Counted from the first letter of the stretch, positions 8,312-17,135 are shown. The stretch is DNA of 51,504 bases from Bacteroidales bacterium (GCA_028708425.1 JAQVYY010000022.1:1-51504); one strand, 5' to 3'. The notes: generated by a model from the letters alone, not told the origin. Made by a program: numbers and translations.

Positions 8312-9529
8312 ATGAATAATTCAGAATCTATCATCTTTACCCCTAAACAATTGGGTAGGGTTGAGCTTAAAAATAGAACCATTCGTTCTGCCGCATTCGA
8401 GGGCATGGCGAGAAACAATAAACCCACGCAGCAGCTTAAAGATTACCACGTTTCCGTAGCTAAAGGCGGAGCCGGAATGACAACCTTAGCCTACGCATCC
8501 GTTAACCGAAGCGGTTTATCTTTCGATACCCAGCTATGGATGAAAGATGATATAATTCCCGATTTAGCCGATTTAGCCGATGCGGTGCATAAAGAAGGTT
8601 GCGCCTTGTCGGTGCAGGTAGGGCATTGCGGAAATATGACCCACTATAGAACTGCTGGACAGATGCCCGTTGCGGCAACCACAGGTTTTAACCTATACTC
8701 GCCCACAATTCACAGAAAGCTAAAGTCCAGCGAGTTGGTAGATTTTGCTAAGGATTTTGGTCACTCCGTCGAGATAGCAGCAAAAGCAGGCCTTGATGCA
8801 GTAGAGATACACGCTGGCCATGGCTATTTAATAAGCCAGTTCCTATCGCCCTATACCAACAGGCGTAGAGATGAGTACGGTGGAAGCCTCGAAAAACGCA
8901 TGAGGTTTATGAATATGTGTTTATCCGAAGTGATGGATAAGGCGCAAAAGCATAATATTTCGGTATTGGTAAAAACCAACATGCGCGATGGGTTTAAGGG
9001 AGGGTTAGAGATAGACGAAAATATAGAAATTACCAAGCAGATAGCCACATTTGACGTTGATGGAATAGTGCTGAGCGGTGGCTTTGTAAGCAGGTCGCCC
9101 ATGTACGTTATGAGGGGGCGTATCCCCATAAAATCTATGACACACTACATGAAACCGTGGTGGTTAAAGTGGGGCGTTAGCATGCTTGGTAATCAGATGA
9201 TTAAAAAATTACCGTTCGAAGAGGCCTACTTTTTAGAGGATGCGTTGAAGTTTAAAAAGGCAATCGATGCACCGTTTATATATGTGGGTGGACTAGTGCG
9301 GAAATCGAAGATAGAGGAGGTTATAAATCACGGATTCGATTTTGTGCAAATGGGACGCGCATTTATAAGCATGCCCGATTTTGTAAACAGAATGAAAGAG
9401 GGCACCTCTTTTTGTGAATGCGACCACCACAACTACTGCATAGCAAGAATGTACAGCGTTGATATGCGTTGCTGTAAGCATATAAAACCCGAGCTGCCTA
9501 ATAAGATTATTAAGGAGCTGGGTATTTAG
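8312..9529 (+). CDS. NADH:flavin oxidoreductase, Old Yellow Enzyme family (candidate steroid 5-beta/delta-4 reductase)
   Basis: This 405-residue protein is a single TIM-barrel flavoprotein. It begins FTPKQLGRVELKNRTIRSA, has the FMN/substrate motif HAGHGYL (His167, His170) followed by SQFLSPYTNRRRDEYGG, and ends with FVQMGRAFI. A cysteine group near the C-terminus (C368, C370, C376, C387, C388) may bind an FeS cluster, but the spacing is not the classic C-x2-C-x3-C. The second Rossmann half found in long dienoyl-CoA reductases and BaiCD/BaiH is absent. OYE-type enzymes reduce activated C=C bonds, and some gut-bacterial relatives act on 3-oxo-delta-4 steroids. It starts 56 bp after the SRD5A-like gene, probably in one operon. 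Confidence 0.88.
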   Translation: MNNSESIIFTPKQLGRVELKNRTIRSAAFEGMARNNKPTQQLKDYHVSVAKGGAGMTTLAYASVNRSGLSFDTQLWMKDDIIPDLADLADAVHKEGCALSVQVGHCGNMTHYRTAGQMPVAATTGFNLYSPTIHRKLKSSELVDFAKDFGHSVEIAAKAGLDAVEIHAGHGYLISQFLSPYTNRRRDEYGGSLEKRMRFMNMCLSEVMDKAQKHNISVLVKTNMRDGFKGGLEIDENIEITKQIATFDVDGIVLSGGFVSRSPMYVMRGRIPIKSMTHYMKPWWLKWGVSMLGNQMIKKLPFEEAYFLEDALKFKKAIDAPFIYVGGLVRKSKIEEVINHGFDFVQMGRAFISMPDFVNRMKEGTSFCECDHHNYCIARMYSVDMRCCKHIKPELPNKIIKELGI

Positions 9530-9542
9530 TTTCAAAAACATC

Positions 9543-9691
9543 TATCCCGCAGCATTCATCAAATTTATTATAAGATGAATGTAAATGCACGTTACCCCGA
9601 CCTAGTGGAACCCAATTTTGGGTAACAAAATTGGTTGTGAGGCGTAGCGGCTGTCGAAGACAGCAATAATTCATCCGAATAATTGGGGTTA
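9543..9691 (-). repeat. 150-bp hairpin repeat, copy B
   Basis: A near full-length reverse-orientation copy beginning TATCCCGC 13 bp after the OYE gene and ending AATTGGGGTTA 17 bp before the first SDR start. It carries the GCTGTC/GACAGC form of the second hairpin and the CCAATTTT/AAAATTGG hairpin. Confidence 0.9.
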
Positions 9692-9708
9692 TACCATAGG
9701 TTTAAAAA

Positions 9709-10533
9709 ATGGTTGTAGCACATATCGAGACTAGTATTAGCAGTATTGTAAATCCTAAAAGCTTTGCAGTTGTAACGGGTGCATGCTCGGGCATAGGGCT
9801 CGAGTTTGCCAAGGAGTTAGCATCTAGAGGATACCCCATTGTGGCGGTTAGCAACAAAGCCAAAGAGCTTACCCAGGTGTCAAATCAAATCTCCTGTCAG
9901 CATAAGGTGGAAGTTATTCCATTTTGTATAGACCTTTCCGAAACCAATGCCGCTCAAGTGTTATTTGAGTGTTGTAAAGATTTAAGGGTAGATGTTGTAA
10001 TAAATAATGCAGGCGTTTTTTCGTTTGCCGATTTATCCATGAGGCCACTAAGCGACATTGACCTTGTTACGGGTTTGCAAATAAACACGCTAACCAAAAT
10101 TTCGCTTCTTTTTGGCGAAAAGATGAAAGCTCAGGGTGGGGGATATATACTAAATAGCTCATCCATGGCAGGGTATTTTTCCTTTCCGGGTATAGCTTTA
10201 TACAACGCATCAAAATCGTATGTTAGAGTGCTGTCTAAATCGCTGTGGTACGAGTATATACCCTACAATATCAGCATTACGGCACTATGCCCTGGTGCGG
10301 TAGCCACTACGCTGTACGGATTAAAGCCATCTTTAATGAAGCTTGGGGTTCGGTTGGGTATAATATCGCGACCCGAAAAAATGGTGAAAAAAGCGTTACG
10401 TGGAATGTTCAAACGCAAAAGGGTGGTAATGCCCTACCCATTAGTAAATAGATTTATCCAGCTGTTTGTGCAAATGCTTCCCTCTTTTATGGTTAAATTT
10501 GCGTACAAAAAGTTGAAGAGGTTTCAGAAGTAA
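9709..10533 (+). CDS. Short-chain dehydrogenase/reductase (SDR), hydroxysteroid-dehydrogenase-like
   Basis: This 274-residue protein is a classical SDR. The cofactor motif TGACSGIG spans residues 23-30, a NNAG motif follows near residue 100, the catalytic Ser is in NSSSMAG, and Tyr165/Lys169 lie in LYNASKSY. The C-terminal tail is long, basic and hydrophobic (KKALRGMFKRKR...VQMLPSFMVKFAYKKL), which is common in membrane-associated lipid and steroid SDRs. Substrate is not determinable, but the position after an SRD5A-like and an OYE gene makes a 3-oxo/hydroxysteroid interconversion plausible. It ends one base before the next SDR gene starts, so the two are surely co-translated. Confidence 0.85.
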   Translation: MVVAHIETSISSIVNPKSFAVVTGACSGIGLEFAKELASRGYPIVAVSNKAKELTQVSNQISCQHKVEVIPFCIDLSETNAAQVLFECCKDLRVDVVINNAGVFSFADLSMRPLSDIDLVTGLQINTLTKISLLFGEKMKAQGGGYILNSSSMAGYFSFPGIALYNASKSYVRVLSKSLWYEYIPYNISITALCPGAVATTLYGLKPSLMKLGVRLGIISRPEKMVKKALRGMFKRKRVVMPYPLVNRFIQLFVQMLPSFMVKFAYKKLKRFQK

Positions 10534-10534
10534 T

Positions 10535-11386
10535 ATGAGAGAAAAAGAGTTACTAATAGTTACGGGAGCAACCGGTGGACTGGGGAAGGCAATCTCGATG
10601 TATTTTGCATCCCTCGCTGTTGAGGATAGAACCCTATACCCTATTTTATGTTGCCGAAACAAAGATAAAGCCGACGATTTACGAGAATACGTTGAGCCTT
10701 TAGGCTTATCGCGCAGCGATTATGAAATTTTTCTAACAGACCTCTCGTCAACCACATCGGTTAACGAGTTAGCTTTAAGGATAAAATCGTTACATATGCC
10801 CATAAGGGTTCTTGTAAATAACGCTGGGTCAATGTTTGGCAGCTATCAAACAAATGCCGAAGGGATAGAGATGAGTATGGCGGTTAATTTCTACAGCTCG
10901 GCACGATTAACCGAAATGCTTACTGTCGATATGGCACCAGAGGGCTCCATTATCAATGTGGTTTCGCTTGTTAGGAAGTACACGGATATAGATTCGGATT
11001 TTTTAAAGGGCTACCCTAATTCGTATACCAGAATTAACCATTACGCCAAGTCGAAGCTGGCTCTTTCCATTTTTACGGCCCATATGGCTGAGCGATACCC
11101 CAACCTATACATTAACGCGGTTGACCCTGGGGTTATGAATACTAAAATGCTAAAAATGGATAGGTGGTACGATAGGCTTGCCGATTATCTGTTTAGACCA
11201 TTTACATTGCAGCCCTACCAATCTTTAGGAGCCGTAATGGCAGCGTGTGAAAATACGGATGGTGTAAGTGGATGTGTTTTTACTAAGAGTAAATATTTTC
11301 CCATGGAGAATAAAATCAAAAATCATCCGTTAAAACACCTAATACTGGCAACCATTTGTAATTCGGTAGAGCTGGTTACATATTAA
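10535..11386 (+). CDS. Second short-chain dehydrogenase/reductase, retinol-dehydrogenase-like
   Basis: The 283-residue SDR has the cofactor loop TGATGGLG (residues 10-17), NNAG near residue 97, and the catalytic Tyr170/Lys174 in HYAKSK. The DPGVMNTKML segment after the active site resembles retinol/WW-domain oxidoreductase-type SDRs, which act on lipophilic alcohols and ketones. Its gene follows the first SDR by a single base. Its stop codon TAA lies inside the end of repeat copy C. The presence of two different SDRs beside two different ene-reductases suggests paired stereochemistries, for example 3-alpha/3-beta, but this is inference. Confidence 0.83.
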   Translation: MREKELLIVTGATGGLGKAISMYFASLAVEDRTLYPILCCRNKDKADDLREYVEPLGLSRSDYEIFLTDLSSTTSVNELALRIKSLHMPIRVLVNNAGSMFGSYQTNAEGIEMSMAVNFYSSARLTEMLTVDMAPEGSIINVVSLVRKYTDIDSDFLKGYPNSYTRINHYAKSKLALSIFTAHMAERYPNLYINAVDPGVMNTKMLKMDRWYDRLADYLFRPFTLQPYQSLGAVMAACENTDGVSGCVFTKSKYFPMENKIKNHPLKHLILATICNSVELVTY

Positions 11387-11429
11387 TCCGCATTATTCAT
11401 TAAATTTAAAAAGATGAAGTTGGGGTTAA
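11383..11429 (-). repeat. Collapsed copy of the 150-bp hairpin repeat (copy C)
   Basis: TTAATCCGCATTATTCATTA, a short spacer, AAGATGAAG and then TTGGGGTTAA. The right end and the terminal bases of the left end are joined with about 100 bp missing. The first four bases contain the stop codon of the second SDR gene. Confidence 0.7.
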
Positions 11430-11574
11430 CAGAAGCAGAAATTAATTACGATTTAATGTCGTTTAGTTATGGTTTGCGGCTTTGGCCTCGCTATTAGCTC
11501 CCGCTAACAATAATGTTAAAACAAATTGTAATCGAATAGAATAAACCTTATTTTTGAAAATAAATAGTACTAAA

Positions 11575-11991
11575 ATGGATTTTATTATAGAAAATATTGG
11601 TTGGGTTCTGATTGTTCTGACAATACTTATCTTTACTCTTTATAAATGGATAAGCAAGGATTCAACGGCGTTAACCGCTCATTATGAGGTTGAAAAAAGG
11701 ATTGACTTTCTGAATAAAAATAAGCACGAACTGATTATCGAGGCGCTAAAACAGTCAAAGTTTAAGAACATTCACTTTGATGAAACCAATTCAACCTATT
11801 ACGCCAAGACAAAAGTTTCATTCTGGTCGTGGTCCGAATTGATTGAGGTTAAAACCACCCATAAGGAAAATGGAACGGTTATTAATTTTCTATCCATCTG
11901 CTTTCTTTTTACACAGATTATAAGCTGGGGTAAGAATAGGAGGAATGCTGAGAAATTCTTTAAAGAATTGGACAGGTTATTACAAAATTAG
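11575..11991 (+). CDS. Small single-pass membrane protein of unknown function
   Basis: The ATG at 11575 gives 138 residues; a TTG seven codons earlier is open but less likely. One hydrophobic segment (residues about 8-23, GWVLIVLTILIFTLY) anchors the N-terminus. The rest is a soluble domain of about 110 residues with mixed charge, ending KFFKELDRLLQN. I do not recognise the family. It sits between the steroid-type cluster and the cobalamin gene with gaps of over 180 bp on each side, so it is probably a separate unit. Confidence 0.6.
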   Translation: MDFIIENIGWVLIVLTILIFTLYKWISKDSTALTAHYEVEKRIDFLNKNKHELIIEALKQSKFKNIHFDETNSTYYAKTKVSFWSWSELIEVKTTHKENGTVINFLSICFLFTQIISWGKNRRNAEKFFKELDRLLQN

Positions 11992-12164
11992 CTACAATTC
12001 ACTGGCAGCAGTATATTAAAATCAAAAATAACGTTTAAGTTAAAATCTGATCCTCCAAACTAGACCATCTCAAAGTAACCCGAAAAGAAAATGGTTTGTT
12101 GTAAAAGGCACTGACCATGTTTAATGAAATTGTAGGGGTAAAAGTTTCTTTAAAATGTTGTTCA

Positions 12165-12172
12165 TAACTTTG
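12165..12172 (+). promoter_or_regulatory. -7 element (TAACTTTG) upstream of the cobalamin adenosyltransferase
   Basis: TAACTTTG matches the Bacteroidota -7 consensus TAnnTTTG. No clear TTTG -33 element sits at the usual distance. A start site near 12178 would give a 5' leader of about 130 nt before the ATG at 12307. No cobalamin-riboswitch box (GCCACTG) is seen in the leader. Confidence 0.4.
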
Positions 12173-12306
12173 GATTTTTGTATCATGATAAGAAAGCATC
12201 ATGGAAGCTGCTGGTAGCTATACAATTTACCGTTAAACAGCTATTTTTACATCAATTTGAACAAATTTACCTAAACAACATTAGTACACATAAAACAGTA
12301 AAAGCA

Positions 12307-12855
12307 ATGAAAATATATACCAAAACTGGCGATAAGGGTACCACTGCACTGATTGGTGGCAGAAGGGTTCAAAAAAATCATCCACGAATTGAGGCCTACG
12401 GCACTATTGATGAGTTGATGTCGTTTGTTGCCCTTTTACGCGATCAGGCAGTGCCGAGCCAATGGAAAGATGTACTTGCCGAGGTACTGGAAAGGCTGAT
12501 GACCTGTGCATCGATTCTGGCTACTGACTGCTCGGATTGTAAGGTGAAAATTCCGGAAATACAGTATAGCGATATCGAATTTTTGGAGCAAAAGATTGAC
12601 GAAATGGAGAATACGCTGGAACCACTTCGCACATTCGTTTTGCCCGGTGGGCATCAAACCGTATCGCTTTGCCATGTTGCACGAACCATTTGCCGACGTG
12701 CTGAACGCCTAGCGATTAGCGTTAACGAGGAGTTTCCTCTACCCGAAAATGTGATAAAATACATAAACAGATTAAGCGACTTTTTCTTTACTTTTTCGCG
12801 TTTTATGGCAAAAGAATTAAATATTAAACAAATTTTGTGGATACCCAGAGTTTAA
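12307..12855 (+). CDS. Cob(I)yrinic acid a,c-diamide / cob(I)alamin adenosyltransferase (PduO type)
   Basis: From the ATG at 12307 the protein is 182 residues, the normal PduO/MMAB length. An upstream in-frame TTG at 12178 would add 43 unrelated residues. The start MKIYTKTGDKGTT is the ATP-binding signature, RVQKNHPRIEAYGTIDE follows, and the C-terminal part has VARTICRRAER and YINRLSDFFF, all diagnostic. The enzyme transfers the adenosyl group from ATP to Co(I) corrinoid to make adenosylcobalamin, needed for example by methylmalonyl-CoA mutase. No other cobalamin gene lies in the window, so this is probably for salvage of imported B12. Confidence 0.93.
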   Translation: MKIYTKTGDKGTTALIGGRRVQKNHPRIEAYGTIDELMSFVALLRDQAVPSQWKDVLAEVLERLMTCASILATDCSDCKVKIPEIQYSDIEFLEQKIDEMENTLEPLRTFVLPGGHQTVSLCHVARTICRRAERLAISVNEEFPLPENVIKYINRLSDFFFTFSRFMAKELNIKQILWIPRV

Positions 12856-12929
12856 TCTAGTTTTTTTATATATTTGCAATAAAGTATAAATACTTAACAG
12901 TTTGATAATCAATTAATTAACGTTTATCT

Positions 12930-13151
12930 ATGTATTGGACACTTGAACTAGCATCCAAACTAGAGGATGCTCCATGGCCTGCAACAAAGGACGAGCTTAT
13001 TGACTATGCCATAAGATCGGGAGCCCCATTGGAAGTAATAGAGAATCTTCAAGAATTAGAAGATGAGGGAGAGATATACGAAACCATTGAGGACATTTGG
13101 CCAGATTACCCCACAAAGGAAGATTTCTTTTTTAACGAAGACGAGTATTAA
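12930..13151 (+). CDS. DUF2795 family small protein
   Basis: A 73-residue acidic protein, MYWTLELASKLEDAPWPATK onward, matching the strongly conserved small DUF2795-type proteins of Bacteroidota: ELIDYAIRSGAPLEVIENL is the core. The C-terminus is rich in Asp/Glu and aromatic residues. Function is unknown. It is 74 bp downstream of the adenosyltransferase gene. Its last 20 bp overlap, tail to tail, with the 3' end of the OstA-like gene on the other strand. Confidence 0.85.
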   Translation: MYWTLELASKLEDAPWPATKDELIDYAIRSGAPLEVIENLQELEDEGEIYETIEDIWPDYPTKEDFFFNEDEY

Positions 13152-14883
13152 ATTTTTCTAATTTCTCAAAATTTTTGGAATCCCCTGCCTTTTCCAACGA
13201 ATTGGCAGGGATCGTTTTATCGGGGTCATTTATAGCATCCTGCGCACCAAATGTTATGTCGTTTAGCGAATAGGCTGGTTGAACTTTTAAAACTCTGTAG
13301 CTGTTCGCTTTTTGCTCAATGGGTTTATAGAATGATAAATTCAAACCTGAGGGTATAATACTTTGGGATGATTTTGGCCGCTTATCGATATGCCACATAA
13401 AACCTTTAACCATGATGTTTTGGAGCTCAGCTTTATCAATAGGGTAAAGCGTTGCTACGGGTTTATCCCTAAACATAATGTTGGTAACCTCATTATCCCT
13501 AATGCCAATGGAAAGGTTGCTGCTTACCGCTTTGTTTACGCCAACAATTTCTCCCTTATCGCGAATATAGTACACCGTTTCCCCGTTCCCATTAATGTCG
13601 AGTTTCGAAAGGGCACCTTTCGTAAAGTATCCAACCATTTCGCGCCCCTTAATTTGGTTAAATCGTGTTGAATCTTCCTGCGATGCAACGAACGAGGAGC
13701 CATTGAAATTCATTTGTGAAATATTTTGATTTTTGAACAGAATCTTCACATCGTTAGCAGTAAGCTGGTTGTTCTCGTTCCAAAGAATGGGCTCAATATG
13801 CATATACATAATTGAGTCTATGCTATGGTATAGCATTGAGTCGCAAACCCCTTGTATGTCGTTTCGAAAAAATTGAACATCCCCAACACCTACGAGTAGG
13901 TTGTGTAGGGTTGAGTCGGTTTTTATGCTATCCTTTACCGTTAATCCAATTAGCTTGTCGGCACGCAAATATAGCGTGTCGCTCTGCTGGGTATAAACGG
14001 CCAAAGGGTTTTCGGTAGCTTGTGCATACTCCGTTTCCTGATTGTAATATAAGCTGTTACCATAAATGGTAATATTCCTCAAGGTGTCAATTACGCAGCC
14101 CTCATCAATAACTTTTGCTTCGCCATTATTCGAATCATATAAAATACTGTTACCATAAACTTTTTGCGCGCCATTATCGATAAAGGCATTGCCATGAAAT
14201 TCCGAGTTTTGGGTTTCCCTATTGTACTGCCCGTGCTGGCAAAAGAGGTAACTGCTGTCGTTATAAATTCGGGTTGGGCCATAAAATTTTATCAACTCTT
14301 GCTCGTCATAGTATTCAAGCGAGTCGGTATTTAGTAGGATCGAAGTATCGCGGTAGGCTACATTACCTGCAAAGCGAGCAACCTTTTCTTTTGAGAAAAA
14401 CTTCCCCCTTAAGCTTGAAAAGCGGGCAGAATCTGAAGAGGTGATGATTCCTCCACCAAAAAAGTTTGCCGTATTCTCCCTGGTTTCAAAGTCGAGAAAA
14501 CGGGTAATGAGCGTAACATCATCATCAACTAATCGGACTGTTTTCCCCCTCACCTTACCTTGCTTCGTTTCGCCATTAAATCTGAGGGTGTCCCCATAAA
14601 GGGTGCCGGTTTTTTGAAAAACCTTAACATTGCCAAATGCATCGAACCTATTCTGACCAGCATAATCGTAAAGGCTATCGCAATGAACTATTGTCCCGTC
14701 GTGACTAATTACCACATTACCAATTAATCGCCTGACCTCTAATTCATTAATGCGAAGATTACGCATGTTGTCGGCATGTTCAATTATGATTTCTCTTTTT
14801 CCCTGAGCAATGGCGTTACTATGAGAAATTTGCAGCGAAAAACCCAAAAGGAGTACGACAGCAATTTTGCGAATACTTATCAT
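13132..14883 (-). CDS. OstA/LptA-like outer-membrane biogenesis protein
   Basis: The 583-residue protein has a signal peptide (MISIRKIAVVLLLGFSLQISHSNAIAQG). The first 250 residues have the repeating beta-strand pattern of the OstA/LptA-C domain, including GNVVISHDGTIVHCDSLYDY, FGNVKVFQKTGTLYGDTLRF, then FAGNVAYRDTSILLNTDSLEYY and FYGPTRIYNDSSY. In Gram-negatives such folds bridge the periplasm and carry LPS to the outer membrane. Bacteroidota have long versions like this one. It is the last gene of a minus-strand run, 17 bp after a SurA-like gene, fitting an envelope-assembly operon. Confidence 0.8.
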   Translation of the reverse strand: MISIRKIAVVLLLGFSLQISHSNAIAQGKREIIIEHADNMRNLRINELEVRRLIGNVVISHDGTIVHCDSLYDYAGQNRFDAFGNVKVFQKTGTLYGDTLRFNGETKQGKVRGKTVRLVDDDVTLITRFLDFETRENTANFFGGGIITSSDSARFSSLRGKFFSKEKVARFAGNVAYRDTSILLNTDSLEYYDEQELIKFYGPTRIYNDSSYLFCQHGQYNRETQNSEFHGNAFIDNGAQKVYGNSILYDSNNGEAKVIDEGCVIDTLRNITIYGNSLYYNQETEYAQATENPLAVYTQQSDTLYLRADKLIGLTVKDSIKTDSTLHNLLVGVGDVQFFRNDIQGVCDSMLYHSIDSIMYMHIEPILWNENNQLTANDVKILFKNQNISQMNFNGSSFVASQEDSTRFNQIKGREMVGYFTKGALSKLDINGNGETVYYIRDKGEIVGVNKAVSSNLSIGIRDNEVTNIMFRDKPVATLYPIDKAELQNIMVKGFMWHIDKRPKSSQSIIPSGLNLSFYKPIEQKANSYRVLKVQPAYSLNDITFGAQDAINDPDKTIPANSLEKAGDSKNFEKLEKFNTRLR

Positions 14884-14900
14884 TAAAAGGGTATTTCTAG

Positions 14901-16259
14901 TTACTTAATCCATCCCTCCATTTCAAACGAACAGTTAAGGTACGATGGATCTATACGAACGTAGGTTGTCTTTATTTTCGACTTAACCCAGTCAAGAAAC
15001 ACCTCTTGTTGTTTATTCGATTTGGCCATCATCTGAATTATAGCATAATCGTCATCGAGATTGGCCTTATGCTGAGGAACAGTACGAGTTACCATTACTA
15101 TTTTATAAACTATCTTGCCGTGCTCATTGCGCGATTCGAAAGGGGCACTAATCTCTTTAGGCTTTAAATTACGAATAACGTAGTAGTCGGCAGGGACAAA
15201 GTGTTCGCGTTCAAAAAGCGATGTGTTGGTTTGTCCGTTAATTAGCAGGCCACCTCCCAGGCTAGTTTTTTTATCTTGGGAAAAGCGTTGGGCTGCATGC
15301 TCAAAACTAAGCGAATCGTTTTTTATAAGCGTGGCGATACTATCGAGCTTGTTTTGTGCTTCAAGCAGCTGGTCTGGGCTATATTCAGGGGTCATCAGAA
15401 TGTGCCTAACATTAACCTCATCGCCTCTATGCTCAATCATTTGGATAATATGAAAGCCGAATTCCGATTCAACAATCTGACTTACCTGCCCGTCTTTAAG
15501 TCTAAAAGCCACATCAGAAAATGCTTTTACCAAACCTTCGCGAGGCAAAAAGCCTAATTCACCGCCGCGAGTTGCCGAAGCTCTGTCTTCGGAATAGGCA
15601 ACCGCCAGGGTTGAAAATCTTTCACCCTTTAGTATTCGTTCACGAATTTTAAGCAACTTTTCTCGAACAGCGTAGTTAGCTTTTTCGCTAGCGGGTGGGT
15701 TTAATACAATTTGTCGAACCTCGTACTGCTTGGGAATTGTTGGTAAGCTGTCCTGAGGAATTTGGCGATAAAACCGCTTCACTTCGGATGGCGTTACCGC
15801 AACATTCTCAACAATTTTGGCCTGCATTTGCTGGGCCAAAAGGCTCTCCTTAATTGAAGAACGAAGATCAACCTTTATTTGAAAAATTGACTTGTTGAAA
15901 TATTTTTCTAGAGCGGCCTCGGAGCCCACCTGACTTACAAAGTATTTTAGCCTCCTGCTCAATTCTCCATCAATAGTATTATCGGTAATCTCAATGCTAT
16001 CAATAGCGGCTTGGTGCAGTAGCAGCTTATGAATCATAAGCTCTTCAAGTATCTTACACTTCATATCGCCCTCTTCGGTAGTTCCTTGCATCCTCATCCT
16101 GAGATGTTCCTGTTCAATATCCGACAGAAGAATTTTTTCGTTGCCAACAACGCCTAACACCTGATCAACAACAAATTGTGAATGACAAACCGCTGACGAT
16201 AAAAAAAGAAATAAAAAGAAGGGAATGGAAAAATTCGATTTCATAGGAATCTTATTCAT
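14901..16259 (-). CDS. SurA-like periplasmic peptidylprolyl isomerase (two rotamase domains)
   Basis: The 452-residue protein begins with a signal peptide (MKSNFSIPFFLFLFLSSAVCHSQ; the ATG at 16244 may be the real start). A SurA-type N-terminal domain follows (VDQVLGVVGNEKILLSDIE), then two parvulin/PpiC modules at about residues 175-275 and 280-385, marked by RGGELGFLPR...FGFHIIQMIEHR and LGGGLLINGQ. The domain order is the same as in E. coli SurA (428 residues), the chaperone for outer-membrane beta-barrels. It follows the lipoprotein gene by 15 bp and precedes the OstA-like gene by 17 bp. Confidence 0.9.
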   Translation of the reverse strand: MNKIPMKSNFSIPFFLFLFLSSAVCHSQFVVDQVLGVVGNEKILLSDIEQEHLRMRMQGTTEEGDMKCKILEELMIHKLLLHQAAIDSIEITDNTIDGELSRRLKYFVSQVGSEAALEKYFNKSIFQIKVDLRSSIKESLLAQQMQAKIVENVAVTPSEVKRFYRQIPQDSLPTIPKQYEVRQIVLNPPASEKANYAVREKLLKIRERILKGERFSTLAVAYSEDRASATRGGELGFLPREGLVKAFSDVAFRLKDGQVSQIVESEFGFHIIQMIEHRGDEVNVRHILMTPEYSPDQLLEAQNKLDSIATLIKNDSLSFEHAAQRFSQDKKTSLGGGLLINGQTNTSLFEREHFVPADYYVIRNLKPKEISAPFESRNEHGKIVYKIVMVTRTVPQHKANLDDDYAIIQMMAKSNKQQEVFLDWVKSKIKTTYVRIDPSYLNCSFEMEGWIK

Positions 16260-16274
16260 TATATTAAAAATATA

Positions 16275-17135
16275 TTAATCTAAAAATATTTCGAAATGGT
16301 TGTAGTTTCTAGCATCATTATATATGTTCGTCTCAAGTTTTTGTATCAATCGTTGCTTTCGTTTATTAACAATAATACTTTTAATATTATCCACTTCATA
16401 TTCAATGGGCGATTGATTACCCTTATGAACCACATTTTGAATACTAACAAAGTATGCAAAGGTCTGGTCACTCATTTCAATGCTTTTGTTCCGGAGCAAA
16501 AACCGTTCGGGGTTGCTAATGGGTTCAGGTAATTCTTTTAGAATTTGCGAAAAAGGGACCCATTGGTCGTTAAAATAATCGTATTTAATAACAACCTGAT
16601 AGGCAATGTTATCGAGAGCCTGAATATCCTCTTCCTTTGACGATTTATATAGCTCTTTAATTTTACCGTAGTACTGATCATCTAACCGAACCTTAATGAA
16701 TAGCGCCTTAACAATACTTTCATTTAGTATAAAATTTGAAATGTTTTCATTATAAAAATTTTCAACTTCATTCATTGGTACAACCGTATCGAGCCGCTGT
16801 CGGATGTACTCCTGCTCATACTTAAAAATCAATAACGACGAGCGGTAGTCTTCTATCTGGCTCGATACATCTTTTTGCGCTTCGCTTAGGTTTTTTTCAG
16901 CCCTGTTTAGCAAGAGCTGTTTTCGTACCCATCTATCAACGTATCCCTTAAGTATTTGGATGCTATCCTCTTTTGAAAGGTTGCTCGGGAAAATATCTTC
17001 AAGTTCCGAAAGGTGAAGTTTTTTCCCATAAACATTTGCTACAACTTTGCTATTGTCGGTATCGTTGTTTAGGCAGCCTACAAGCATTGATAGCGCTAAC
17101 GTTAATATTACAATAGGTTTACGTAAATATTGCAT
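16275..17135 (-). CDS. SurA N-domain-like lipoprotein without a rotamase module
   Basis: Starting at the ATG at 17135 the protein is 286 residues and opens with a lipoprotein signal, MQYLRKPIVILTLALSMLVGC, with Cys21 as the predicted lipidated residue. Further in-frame upstream codons exist but push the signal inward. The body is helical (LHLSELEDIFPSNLSKEDS, YVDRWVRKQLLLNRAEKNL) like SurA/PrsA N-terminal chaperone domains, and no PpiC core motif is visible. It probably acts as a membrane-tethered chaperone partner of the two flanking SurA-like proteins. An isomerase activity is not supported by the sequence. Confidence 0.75.
   Translation of the reverse strand: MQYLRKPIVILTLALSMLVGCLNNDTDNSKVVANVYGKKLHLSELEDIFPSNLSKEDSIQILKGYVDRWVRKQLLLNRAEKNLSEAQKDVSSQIEDYRSSLLIFKYEQEYIRQRLDTVVPMNEVENFYNENISNFILNESIVKALFIKVRLDDQYYGKIKELYKSSKEEDIQALDNIAYQVVIKYDYFNDQWVPFSQILKELPEPISNPERFLLRNKSIEMSDQTFAYFVSIQNVVHKGNQSPIEYEVDNIKSIIVNKRKQRLIQKLETNIYNDARNYNHFEIFLD

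Noticed and set aside
12173-12306. A cobalamin riboswitch in the leader of the adenosyltransferase, or upstream of the DUF4465 gene
   Set aside because: The conserved GCCACTG box and the expected stems were not found in either leader.
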